DNA from: Branchiostoma floridae
Lineage: Eukaryota; Chordata; Leptocardii; Amphioxiformes; Branchiostomatidae
Assembly (NCBI RefSeq): GCF_000003815.2
Contig: NC_049980.1
Span: 7,808,208-7,864,174, forward strand
DNA length: 55,967 bases
Reading direction: 5' to 3'
The first letter of the stretch is position 1. Each line of letters opens with the position of its first letter. The notes under the pieces were generated by a model that saw only the letters and a list, made by a program, of their open reading frames with translations, was not told the DNA's origin and made no database searches. Below are positions 54,501 to 55,967 of the stretch, one piece after another. Position numbers and translations under genes: made by a program.

Positions 54501-55309
54501 AACAATACACATTCTGGCAACAGTATACATACAGTAGTGGTACAGACTAATGTACTAACCTAAAACAACAGAGTAGCGTCAAGTTCATCCCGTTTTTGTC
54601 TAAGTGCATATATAGATTTGTTCAAATTAACTTCAGTTGAGAGTAAAGATTTGTGCAAATTAACTTCAGTTGAGAGTAAAGATTTGTGCAAATTAACTTC
54701 AGTTGAGAGTAAAGATTTGTGCAAATTAACTTCAGTTGAGAGTAAAGATTTGGCAAAGTTTTCCGTTGGATGTTTATTATCGATCCGTATCTTTATCATT
54801 CAGCAAACTACATACCGGTCCGAGACGTTTAGGTTTACACATTAGTCTGACAAAATCTTGTGCAGTTGTTTGAATAACTGCTTTTTGACGTATTACACCG
54901 GTCTCTAAACTATGTTTACCGAATTCTGTTTGTATTGTCGAAGGATTTCCTTGAAGCTCTAGAGGAAGTATGCTTCGTTAGGAAACTCGAGTATCAAGGT
55001 ATGTACAAAAACATTTACGACTTAAAAAGTGTTAAATCTAGAACGTGTGAACGTGTTAAATATTACGTAACTGTATTCTGAAGTTGATAATAATGCACAA
55101 GGGGTATACGAAGGTATTTGATTAGCGATAAAAAACTAGTCTTTAACGCGTTAATTACTGATCTTTATTTGTAGATAAAGAGGATGCATGGATCGTGTAC
55201 AACACTGCCATGCTGACCTTGGGGGCTGTTGCGGACCGACTGAAAAAGACGGACCCCGAAAGGGCCCAAGGTCTTGTCAGGAACCTGGAGGACAACCTTG
55301 GGATTCATG
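19606..55309 (+). CDS. Large lipid transfer protein (vitellogenin_N superfamily), 14 exons placed, 3' end outside window
   Basis: The superfamily (vitellogenin, MTP, apolipophorin/apoB) binds and moves lipid in secreted or ER-lumenal particles. Placed exons are 19606-19748, 38410-38491, 45026-45065, 45380-45512, 45755-45809, 45988-46094, 46174-46237, 46967-47052, 47277-47344, 49274-49392, 50648-50735, 51163-51446, 54965-54998 and 55175-55309. They cover a signal peptide (MRLGLFYRTVGFALFVGL), the N-terminal beta-barrel (FSFMMTRHGEITEVFYPPDE, NMKKSLIGTL, GEHSATYRV) and the start of the alpha-helical domain (LCELLGRLSEGD, NIMVDALGSVGSEPAQRLI, AMLTLGAVADRL). About 400 residues are visible; family members have 850-4500, so most lies downstream. 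Phases agree at 10 of 13 junctions. A small exon is missing in intron 1 and the 46237/46967 junction does not fit. Whether it is vitellogenin, MTP or apolipophorin cannot be told from this part. Its introns hold many transposons and an antisense gene. Confidence 0.82.
20100..20600. other. Intronic sequence without recognised features
   Basis: Part of LLTP intron 1. I see no exon, repeat or RNA gene between exon 1 and the start of the paralogue block near 21050. A minus-strand open frame at 20735-21046 has no recognisable motif and is not supported. Confidence 0.6.
21518..21706 (-). CDS. Exon: four-cysteine sushi-like module (paralogue 2)
   Basis: 189 nt, phase 1-1. The acceptor is TGATTCCAG and the donor GTAAGGTA. 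The cysteine positions are the same as in 5488-5676, with changes outside them (GPCSQPSPPPNGHYSGG, GRYRCYGGYRYP). Confidence 0.8.
21518..23953 (-). CDS. Secreted PLAT-like / sushi-like protein gene, paralogue 2 (partial, nested antisense)
   Basis: This is the tandem copy of the gene at 5488-8621, in the same order and orientation. Exons are 23953-23902 (MLLVVLTTVRGTSG), 23570-23423 (TTVQIRTSGNLLAGTDADID, ending CGGGRCEKG), an uncertain exon near 22030-21965, 21917-21830 (AKVMYGGYEYYFNIDT) and 21706-21518 (four-cysteine sushi-like module). Splice sites and phases match paralogue 1. Amino-acid differences are mostly substitutions and one whole-codon deletion, which suggests that both copies have been coding. 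A one-base deletion near the uncertain exon may break the frame. It lies wholly inside LLTP intron 1 on the opposite strand. No exon after the sushi-like module was recognised. Its function is unknown; a secreted lectin-like or immune role would be speculation. Confidence 0.65.
21830..21917 (-). CDS. Exon: AKVMYGGYEYYF segment (paralogue 2)
   Basis: 88 nt. The acceptor is TTTTCTTCAAG and the donor GTGGGTTC. Phase is 0 in and 1 out, as in paralogue 1. Confidence 0.75.
22160..22760 (+). repeat. Dispersed repeat family R, copy 1
   Basis: It contains CTCGAGAAGCCTTGAATGGA, GATAATATTTGGTAGGTGGG, TTTGCATAATTAATGAG-type motifs and a GTTATGTTTTTGGCAGC end. The same ordered motifs occur at 28180-28790, 30110-31240, 31815-34150 and 52188-53466. 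The copy sits inside an intron of paralogue 2 and is absent from the equivalent place in paralogue 1 as far as the gap allows. Confidence 0.75.
23050..23182. repeat. CA/CG microsatellite
   Basis: Long CACA tract with ACGC interruptions, the counterpart of 7052-7141. Several long open frames cross it on both strands and are artefacts. Confidence 0.93.
23423..23570 (-). CDS. Exon: PLAT-like first strands (paralogue 2)
   Basis: 148 nt. The acceptor is ATGTTCTTAG and the donor GTAAGTAC. It has an in-frame deletion of one codon relative to 7424-7574. It keeps AGTDADIDLRLDVV. Confidence 0.75.
23902..23953 (-). CDS. Exon: start codon and signal peptide (paralogue 2)
   Basis: 52 nt. The acceptor is TTTTCTTTAG and the donor GTATGTTT. 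It encodes MLLVVLTTVRGTSG and leaves in phase 1. Confidence 0.65.
24151..24522. mobile_element. MITE with about 28-bp terminal inverted repeats
   Basis: The ends CTTTCTCGCGCGGCGGTCAT and, inverted, CTTTCTCACGCGGCGGCCAT continue to GATAGATC on both sides. The paralogous sequence near 8790 passes directly from GCAACAT to AATCAATTTTTAG, giving the empty site and dating the insertion after the tandem duplication. Confidence 0.88.
24923..27085. repeat. Duplicated block B, copy 2
   Basis: Homologous to 15970-17850 in the same orientation. It contains an extra 0.2-kb foldback (25030-25234) that copy 1 lacks. No gene is supported in either copy. Confidence 0.88.
25106..25234. repeat. Foldback hairpin, 51-bp arms, 27-nt loop
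   Basis: The arm 25106-25156 (GGATATAGGAGAATTCTTTT and on to TTGCTTAA) is the near-perfect inverse of 25184-25234. A 53-bp direct repeat (ATCAGATTGGTAGAATATAG and following) precedes it. The equivalent point in copy 1 of block B (about 16055) lacks the insertion. Confidence 0.92.
27086..27549. repeat. Second copy of the 7667-8105 segment
   Basis: It starts GAGTCCATTCCAAGACACCA and runs to the gap in the same orientation as 7667-8105. It directly follows block B copy 2, so it may be the start of a further partial repeat of the duplicated unit. Confidence 0.85.
27550..27844. other. Assembly gap (295 N)
   Basis: Undetermined bases within LLTP intron 1, at the end of the duplicated region. Confidence 0.99.
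28180..28790 (+). repeat. Dispersed repeat family R, copy 2
   Basis: CTCGAGAAGCCCTGGATTGA, GATAGGTGGGGAGGGGTTGG, TGACCGATTTGTTTCAAACT and repeated TTGCATAATCAATAAG-type motifs. It is degenerate. 28791-30060 has no recognised gene; scattered frames there lack motifs. Confidence 0.65.
30110..31240 (+). repeat. Dispersed repeat family R, copies 3 and 4 (degenerate)
   Basis: Internal motifs (GGTCAACAACATATAAGTCG, TAGGTAGGGGACACAGAAAG, GTTCGATAATGGGCCTCC, GGCCAGGCCGGAGTCTAGTA) recur two to three times, so this is a composite of overlapping copies. GGCCAGGCCRGAGTCT followed by TAGAGACTAC is shared with 22581-22609. Confidence 0.65.
31285..31570 (-). repeat. LINE 3' end fragment
   Basis: On the minus strand it ends in a short-unit tail (AAATAAAGTCTCAAATAAAG), characteristic of CR1/L2-type 3' termini. 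A 60-codon frame upstream (31356-31538) is the only coding trace. The family assignment is tentative. Confidence 0.55.
31815..34151 (+). repeat. Dispersed repeat family R, copy 5 (split by LINEs)
   Basis: It begins TTACCTTTGCCAGAATGGCA and contains the family motifs in order: CTCGAGAAGCC, TTCGATAATGGGCCCCCTAG, CACATATGTAGTTGGGAAGG, TTTGCATAATTAATGAG. It is interrupted at 31909 by a LINE fragment and at 34152 by a larger LINE. The expected end motif (GATTATTTGGCGAAGGTA) appears at about 36449. A C-run lies at 33282-33296. Confidence 0.7.
31909..32433 (-). pseudogene. LINE 3' fragment with reverse transcriptase C terminus
   Basis: The minus-strand frame (stop near 32097) reads NTLVTVYKAMHKTVPPYLSH, then RVRTRSALKLF, SSIQHYGPTLWNNLAVELRQ, AFKNGLQTK. 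The pattern YK..H...P.YLS....R.R.......GP.LWN.L...LR......FK..L is the C-terminal end of CR1/Jockey-like ORF2. A tail of AAATAAATAAAATGAAAATG follows. The host repeat continues on both sides (GAGAAGCC / TTGGTTGGATCC), marking the insertion edges. Confidence 0.85.
34152..36119 (-). mobile_element. CR1/Jockey-superfamily LINE, 5' truncated
   Basis: It lies on the minus strand. The 3' end carries an AATAAATAAATAAAATG-type tail at 34152-34170, then an untranslated region rich in AACAATAATCATA, then ORF2 reading up to an in-frame stop at 36122-36120. No endonuclease domain or ORF1 is present, so the copy is 5' truncated. It is inserted in repeat R copy 5. Confidence 0.88.
34461..36119 (-). pseudogene. 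LINE ORF2 reverse transcriptase (one nonsense codon)
   Basis: The open frame runs from 36119; its first ATG in the best-preserved part is at 35993. Numbered from there, motifs include KAPGLDNIHP (22-31), PIHKGGDQADPNNFRPISVL (68-87), SGFRPGHST (117-125), motif A FLDLKKAFDTVDH (150-162), motif B VPQGSILRPLLF (209-220) and the catalytic SLYADDTAIF (237-246). Motif B has R where the family has G (usual VPQGSxLGPLLF). A TAA at 34610-34608 stops the frame after NTRQA. The same frame then continues for 48 codons with TGQRTFAFRA and SFKRALQSDL to a natural stop at 34461. With one nonsense codon, one suspicious residue and 5' truncation, the copy is recent but cannot move by itself. Whether the visible frame is translated is unknown. 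Confidence 0.92.
36430..36495 (+). repeat. End of dispersed repeat R copy 5
   Basis: CAAGCCTTGATTATTTGGCG then AAGGTATTGTTTTCTGGAAC and TCTAG, matching the end of the 52-kb copy (TTTATTTGGCAAAGGTATGT). The 36120-36429 stretch between the LINE and this end has no recognised feature. Confidence 0.6.
36538..36591. repeat. (TA)n microsatellite
   Basis: About 27 uninterrupted TA units. Confidence 0.97.
36600..37040. repeat. Diverged tandem repeat, about 185-bp unit
   Basis: GAAAACTTG/GAAAACTGG, GACAATTAGCCTATTAACT / GGCAATCAGCCTATCAACT and GAAGTGGTTGTGGAATGTGA / GAAGTGGCTGTGGAACGTTA recur about 185 bp apart. A third partial copy is near 36990 (GAAGTAGTTGTGGAACGATA). Confidence 0.7.
37096..37173. 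repeat. Inverted repeat, 34-bp arms, 10-nt loop
   Basis: Arm 1 at 37096-37129 (GTGTCATAACACCTGGTTCT and on) pairs with 37140-37173 with about four mismatches. It is a foldback or a hairpin-forming transcript. It lies in LLTP intron 1. Confidence 0.9.
37515..37609. repeat. Inverted repeat, about 35-bp arms
   Basis: GTGTATCGCTCATCCTGGTT / GGTCAGAATGAATCGA pairs with TCGATTCATTCTGACC / AATCAGAAGGAGGATACAC around a 24-nt centre. It is a second foldback within 0.5 kb of the previous one. Confidence 0.88.
37634..37883. mobile_element. MITE with inverted arms (family M, member 2)
   Basis: The ends TTAAGGCCCCTTTCCACTAG and, inverted, TAATACCCCCTTTCCACTAG lead into arms of about 60 bp (GACGGCG, GCGCTCTC, TGCGACCTA). 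The start AAGGCCCC and the general layout match the MITE at 1773-2030, but the inner arm sequence is different. It is flanked by TTA/TTAA. Confidence 0.85.
38410..38491 (+). CDS. LLTP exon: N-terminal barrel strand
   Basis: 82 nt. The acceptor is TTGCAATACCAG and the donor GTGAGT. Phase is 0 in and 1 out. It encodes VHVAVLNVSTSDYQCQLKV then TRFSQLANG, the pattern of alternating hydrophobics with Y..QL found in the N-terminal sheet of LLTPs. Phase 1 matches the next exon at 45026. Confidence 0.75.
38755..39465. repeat. Subterminal tandem array, left (unit about 116 bp, 6 copies)
   Basis: The unit contains TTTCATGGAGCCAGCTCTAT, GAACTTTGAATGTATACAAT, TGGTTCTCGTCACCACAGG, TTTATATAGTCCGCTATGGG and GCCGCCCTTGTAAACGAAAA. 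Copies are nearly identical. Confidence 0.95.
41203..41487 (+). CDS. Open exon-like frame inside the 6.4-kb element
   Basis: Open after a TAG at 41200. A good acceptor (TTTTACATCGATCAG) precedes 41238. The frame reads KEFLLKIVDRTSAATNNNRT, AVGPKFSPM, ATVAMILQSASDFAFDG and ends at a TAG. FLLKIVDRTSAxTNNNRT..GPKFSP weakly resembles the LL..I......NKMT..NLA..FGP region of RhoGAP domains, so it could be a gene fragment captured by the element. This is low confidence; it may equally be element-encoded or chance. 39470-41200 holds no other recognised gene. Confidence 0.3.
   Translation, partial: EHSFGHYFTSISKEFLLKIVDRTSAATNNNRTAVGPKFSPMASWIKELPYATVAMILQSASDFAFDGNNVEEYRNGSHVWVVKQPSSRNDNCIT
41621..41686. 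repeat. Perfect 15-bp inverted repeat beside the gap
   Basis: GAGTTTGCCGTGATA at 41621-41635 and its exact inverse TATCACGGCAAACTC at 41672-41686, 36 nt apart. Related GGGAGTTTGCTGTG precedes it. The gap starts 4 bp later, so the inverted structure may have caused the assembly break. Confidence 0.9.
41691..42636. other. Assembly gap (946 N)
   Basis: Undetermined bases in the core of the 6.4-kb element. A transposase gene could be hidden here. Confidence 0.99.
43295..43580. repeat. Internal tandem array, same orientation as left end (about 2.5 copies)
   Basis: The same unit of about 116 bp, in direct orientation relative to 38755-39465. The right terminal array is inverted. The element therefore carries one extra internal block, possibly from a nested or recombined copy. 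Confidence 0.92.
44500..44735. repeat. Subterminal tandem array, right (inverted, about 2 copies)
   Basis: The reverse complement of the left-end unit, followed by the inverted AGCTCCATGGAGC block and terminus ending at 44925. 43581-44499 has no recognised gene. Confidence 0.93.
45026..45065 (+). CDS. LLTP exon (40 nt)
   Basis: The acceptor is TTATATTTGACAG and the donor GTATGT. Phase is 1 in and 2 out, matching both neighbours. It encodes RNDHSRHWDFSKW; FSKW leads directly into FSF of the next exon, as in the L.KPF.F motif of LLTPs. It starts less than 100 bp from the inserted 6.4-kb element. Confidence 0.65.
45380..45512 (+). CDS. LLTP exon: GEITEVFYPPDE region
   Basis: 133 nt. The acceptor is CATCTAACTAG and the donor GTATGT. 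Phase is 2 in and 0 out. It encodes FSFMMTRHGEITEVFYPPDE, then DVEVLNMKKSLIGTLSARL, closely following the conserved G.(I/V).E.....E...VLN(I/M)K(R/K)....L block of the N-terminal domain. Confidence 0.88.
45755..45809 (+). CDS. LLTP exon: KEWKYKVNETGNAG
   Basis: 55 nt. The acceptor is TATTACCAAATAG and the donor GTATTTG. Phase is 0 in and 1 out, the only way the flanking exons connect. It encodes SLGRGKEWKYKVNETGNA. W.Y.VNE.G..G is followed by GEHSATY, a recognisable LLTP stretch. Confidence 0.72.
45988..46094 (+). CDS. LLTP exon: GEHSATYRV region
   Basis: 107 nt. The acceptor is TATTTTTCACAG and the donor GTATGT. Phase is 1 in and 0 out. It encodes GEHSATYRVQPAADGLVFHK then TKHGHAVKNAEAKHEK. 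The position matches GxCxxxY of vitellogenin and MTP, but the cysteine is histidine here, and no cysteine follows. Confidence 0.78.
46174..46237 (+). CDS. LLTP exon: TDLLPQNSDGPYPAYPLK
   Basis: 64 nt using the acceptor TTTCGCAGAG and donor GTATGTGT. Phase is 0 in and 1 out. The neighbouring acceptor two bases earlier gives a stop. The next recognised exon needs phase 0, so this donor, or a missing exon, is unresolved. A weak donor AAA|GTACTT at 46228 would restore phase. Confidence 0.5.
46413..46667. mobile_element. MITE with inverted arms (family M, member 3)
   Basis: The core ATATTGCGTAATACGTAAAA and ATTCGTTCTTTATCTCTG nearly equals the core of the element at 1773-2030. The arms are CACTTGCGTC... 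/ ...GACGCAAGTG in place of CTAGACTCGCG. It is inserted in an LLTP intron. Confidence 0.85.
46967..47052 (+). CDS. LLTP exon: EMTYSHGTGVPHKIHVVEAF
   Basis: 86 nt. The acceptor is TTTTGTATGCAG and the donor GTCTGT (GATGG|GTCTGT). Phase is 0 in and 2 out. It encodes EMTYSHGTGVPHKIHVVEAF then TAPRKAVDG. It corresponds to the TY.......I..V..EE..... strand pair of LLTPs. The donor is weak, but phase agrees with the next exon. Confidence 0.68.
47277..47344 (+). CDS. LLTP exon: FEPSAGLPGDPEKHQNLQ
   Basis: 68 nt. The acceptor is CGCGGCTACAG and the donor GTAAGT. Phase is 2 in and 1 out. It encodes FEPSAGLPGDPEKHQNLQGD. The position fits the loop leading to the last barrel strands. Confidence 0.62.
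47592..48984. repeat. Minisatellite, 34-bp unit, about 38 copies
   Basis: The unit is TACAGTCCACCTACATGTAC plus CACATGGGTAATAG. In 47600-48120 two unit variants alternate, giving a 68-bp higher-order repeat. In 48541-48984 a block of five units (about 170 bp) is repeated. A 95-bp interruption lies at 48450-48545. It is in the LLTP intron between 47344 and 49274. Open frames on the minus strand are by-products of the repeat. Confidence 0.96.
48476..48503 (-). repeat. Inverted, shortened copy of the array's right flank
   Basis: ACTAATGAAAGATGG-AGTGGTGTGAACT at 48476-48503 is the reverse complement of 49025-49039 joined to 48985-48997, with the 27 bp between them absent. It sits inside the interruption of the 34-bp array. 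Confidence 0.88.
49274..49392 (+). CDS. LLTP exon: NSTSHMTFVGMKHAEHDVIP
   Basis: 119 nt. The acceptor is TTTTTGCATCTAG and the donor GTAATT. Phase is 1 in and 0 out. It encodes DPPIMHANSTSHMTFVGMKH, then HDVIPPSNLTNGSLIIVP. Two NxS/T sequons (NST, NLT) are compatible with a secreted glycoprotein. Confidence 0.72.
49458..50356. mobile_element. Mariner-type MITE, 899 bp
   Basis: The terminal inverted repeats CGAGGGGCCTTCAAAAGGTA and, inverted, CGAGGGGCCTTCAAAAAGTA continue to ATGCCATTGGTTTT and are flanked by TA. The ends are related to those of the mariner at 9452 (CGAGGGGCATTCAATAAGTA). No transposase frame remains. It is inserted in an LLTP intron. Confidence 0.9.
50648..50735 (+). CDS. LLTP exon: GKLEKDIVGNLTCVRKHRTE
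   Basis: 88 nt. The acceptor is TCTTGTCCATTTAG and the donor GTAAGT. Phase is 0 in and 1 out. It encodes PRQPDLPPGKLEKDIVGNLT then CVRKHRTEE, the transition from barrel to helical domain. A sequon NLT is present. Confidence 0.78.
51163..51446 (+). CDS. LLTP exon: start of alpha-helical domain
   Basis: 284 nt, the largest exon seen. The acceptor is TTAATTCTTTCAG and the donor GTACAG. Phase is 1 in and 0 out. It encodes RTNCFIRLCELLGRLSEGDL, then VEEENCNIMVDALGSVGSEP, AQRLITFSVLRAKGAPAKLV and FVSMDTPPIE. The D-A-L-(G/P)-x-x-(G/A)-(S/T) motif in an amphipathic helical context is characteristic of the LLTP helical repeats. Confidence 0.92.
51471..51615. repeat. Minisatellite, 33-bp unit, about 4.4 copies
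   Basis: TTAACTTCAGTTGAGAGTAA + AGATTTGCGCAAA, with starts at 51471, 51504, 51537 and 51570 and a partial copy at 51603. It begins 24 bp after the donor of the 51163-51446 exon. The unit is a multiple of three with no stop in one frame of each strand (LTSVESKDLCK and LHKSLLSTEVN). It recurs at 54627-54752. Confidence 0.96.
52188..53466 (+). repeat. Dispersed repeat family R, fullest copy (1.28 kb)
   Basis: It starts TTACCTTTGCCAGAATGGCT and ends TTATTTGGCAAAGGTA, so the ends are short inverted repeats of TACCTTTGCCA. Inside, a unit of about 190 bp recurs three to four times: GTTGACGGATCATCATG, ATTTTTGGTATGTAGATAG, TAATTTGCATAATTAATGAG and TTATAAATCCACTGCATTCC. 51616-52187 is otherwise intronic, with a C/G-rich patch at 51640-51985 and no supported gene. 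Confidence 0.8.
53674..54126 (-). CDS. Antisense open exon with PDZ-type C terminus (unknown protein)
   Basis: A frame of 150 codons on the minus strand, bounded upstream by a stop at 54129-54127 and ending at 53674. It has no ATG, so it would be a 3' terminal exon. GC content is far above the surroundings. It contains KVWLVKPPAFRSQQLTRLCN, LQARLQDDPKYRDSH, STRSTPKKYPQDRARYHL and ends VEDQDYMCNPEDSFTVL. The last residues T-V-L fit a class I PDZ ligand, and YDNA fits a YxN SH2 site, as in cytoplasmic tails of membrane receptors or adhesion proteins. A possible acceptor lies at AAAACGAG (54111-54118). The protein is not recognised. It lies antisense in the LLTP intron 51447-54964, so it is a nested gene's last exon or a retained gene fragment. 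Confidence 0.5.
   Translation of the reverse strand, partial: RDENEGRARQTTPQHNRTAAILTPPRTEDGQANGGKVWLVKPPAFRSQQLTRLCNTLQARLQDDPKYRDSHTPRRAEGAFSTRSTPKKYPQDRARYHLAENSNLPPTNTNRIPGRCLDFYDNASLDGFNAAQRVEDQDYMCNPEDSFTVL
54627..54752. repeat. Minisatellite, 33-bp unit, about 3.9 copies
   Basis: The same unit and orientation as 51471-51615, with starts at 54627, 54660, 54693 and 54726. It is in the same LLTP intron, 3.1 kb downstream. 54130-54560 holds no recognised feature. Confidence 0.96.
54965..54998 (+). CDS. LLTP micro-exon (34 nt)
   Basis: The acceptor is TTGAAGCTCTAGAG and the donor GTATGT. Phase is 0 in and 1 out. It encodes EVCFVRKLEYQ and bridges ...PPIE and DKEDAWIVYN in phase. An acceptor two bases earlier would give another frame. 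It is supported only by phase and by a plausible helix-linker sequence. Confidence 0.48.
55175..55309 (+). CDS. LLTP exon: helical domain continuation
   Basis: 135 nt. The acceptor is TCTTTATTTGTAG and the donor GTACGT. Phase is 1 in and 1 out. It encodes KEDAWIVYNTAMLTLGAVAD then RLKKTDPERAQGLVRNLEDN. A.L.LGA.(A/V).RL is a strong LLTP helical-domain signature. The gene continues beyond the window; no further exon was recognised at 55310-55967. Confidence 0.88.
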
Positions 55310-55967
55310 GTACGTTGAATTGCACTTTGTAACATTCGAAATCACAGAAAGTACTTTGTCTGCACTTCACCACACTATTGCTTTTTGTAAGTGGTCAACT
55401 GAGGCAATTTTAGAAATCGAGGAAAGAGTACAACACAGCTACAATGGTAGTCAAAATATGACGCCATAAAGGCTATCAATTCATCCTTGACAAAGAATGT
55501 TTGCTAGCAGCCGACGTCTATTGTATCAAAGGTGTACTTCTATCAAAAGCATGCTTTGAAGCACATTCCGGATATCCAGAAAACGTCTCAAGCAAAGCGT
55601 CACCTGGATATCAATGATGTGGTTTCTTTTTGGTCACATCCCGGAACGCAACGTATTTATAAACATGCACTAAGGGAGGAATTTAGTGTTTCAGGAGGCG
55701 TAGACTACTTTATGGTCACCTTATAAAAAAAACGCATCAAGAGCACATCCTGGATACGGATGCATGATTCAGTCAGTTCAGTTCAGTCATCCATTTTCTG
55801 GTGACGCTATGAAGTCCCTCCTGATGACTCTGCGCATGATTGCTCTATCCAAAACACGTGGCTATGTGTTCTCCCAGCAACAGGCCTAGGCTCGCGAATT
55901 CGGGCACATTAAGTATGGAAAGTTGGGCGTTAACAATCAGCTTGCAATGTGTTACAGATCCGTGGCA

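Overview
The window looks like intron-rich, repeat-dense animal DNA. It has split exons with GT/AG borders and correct reading phases, CR1/Jockey-type LINEs, a Penelope-like element, mariner derivatives, a tRNA-derived SINE, many MITEs and minisatellites, and four assembly gaps. The repeat mix and the gene content (a large lipid transfer protein, and secreted proteins with a sushi-like module) fit a marine invertebrate deuterostome such as a lancelet (Branchiostoma). That species guess is an inference. Nothing in the window is prokaryotic.

Two gene systems can be built from the sequence. The first is a plus-strand large lipid transfer protein (LLTP; vitellogenin / microsomal triglyceride transfer protein / apolipoprotein B superfamily). 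It runs from a signal-peptide exon at 19.6 kb, through an exon at 38.4 kb and a dense cluster at 45.0-51.4 kb, to 55.3 kb, and leaves the window unfinished. I place 14 exons; 10 of the 13 junctions keep phase directly. One small exon is missing in intron 1, and one phase break at 46.2-47.0 kb is unexplained. The second is a minus-strand pair of tandem paralogues (5.5-8.6 kb and 21.5-24.0 kb). Each encodes a short signal peptide, a PLAT-like beta-strand module and a four-cysteine sushi-like module. The second paralogue lies antisense inside the first intron of the LLTP gene.

Layout: 0-0.74 kb, 215-bp satellite. 0.74-5.2 kb, transposon debris with two sequence families present in both orientations, a MITE and a 401-bp tandem duplication. 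5.2-9.0 kb, paralogue 1. 9.0-15.9 kb, nested insertions: a CR1 LINE split by a 3.26-kb TIR element that itself carries a mariner, then a MITE and a Penelope-like 3' end. 16.0-17.9 kb, non-coding duplicated block B. 18.1-18.9 kb, a repeat interrupted by a SINE. 19.6 kb, LLTP exon 1. 21.0-24.7 kb, paralogue 2, followed by the second copy of block B (24.9-27.1 kb). 28-36.5 kb, a dispersed repeat family split by LINE insertions, including one with a nearly complete reverse transcriptase. 37-38 kb, foldbacks and a MITE. 38.5-44.9 kb, a 6.4-kb element with long inverted, tandemly repeated ends and an 8-bp candidate target duplication, sitting in an LLTP intron. 45-55.3 kb, LLTP exons with introns holding a MITE, a 34-bp minisatellite, a mariner-type MITE, two 33-bp minisatellite arrays and an antisense open exon ending in a PDZ-type C terminus.

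Placing the two paralogue blocks side by side shows one tandem segmental duplication (gene plus block B). The first copy was later expanded by about 7 kb of nested transposons. Paralogy also gives empty sites for several insertions.
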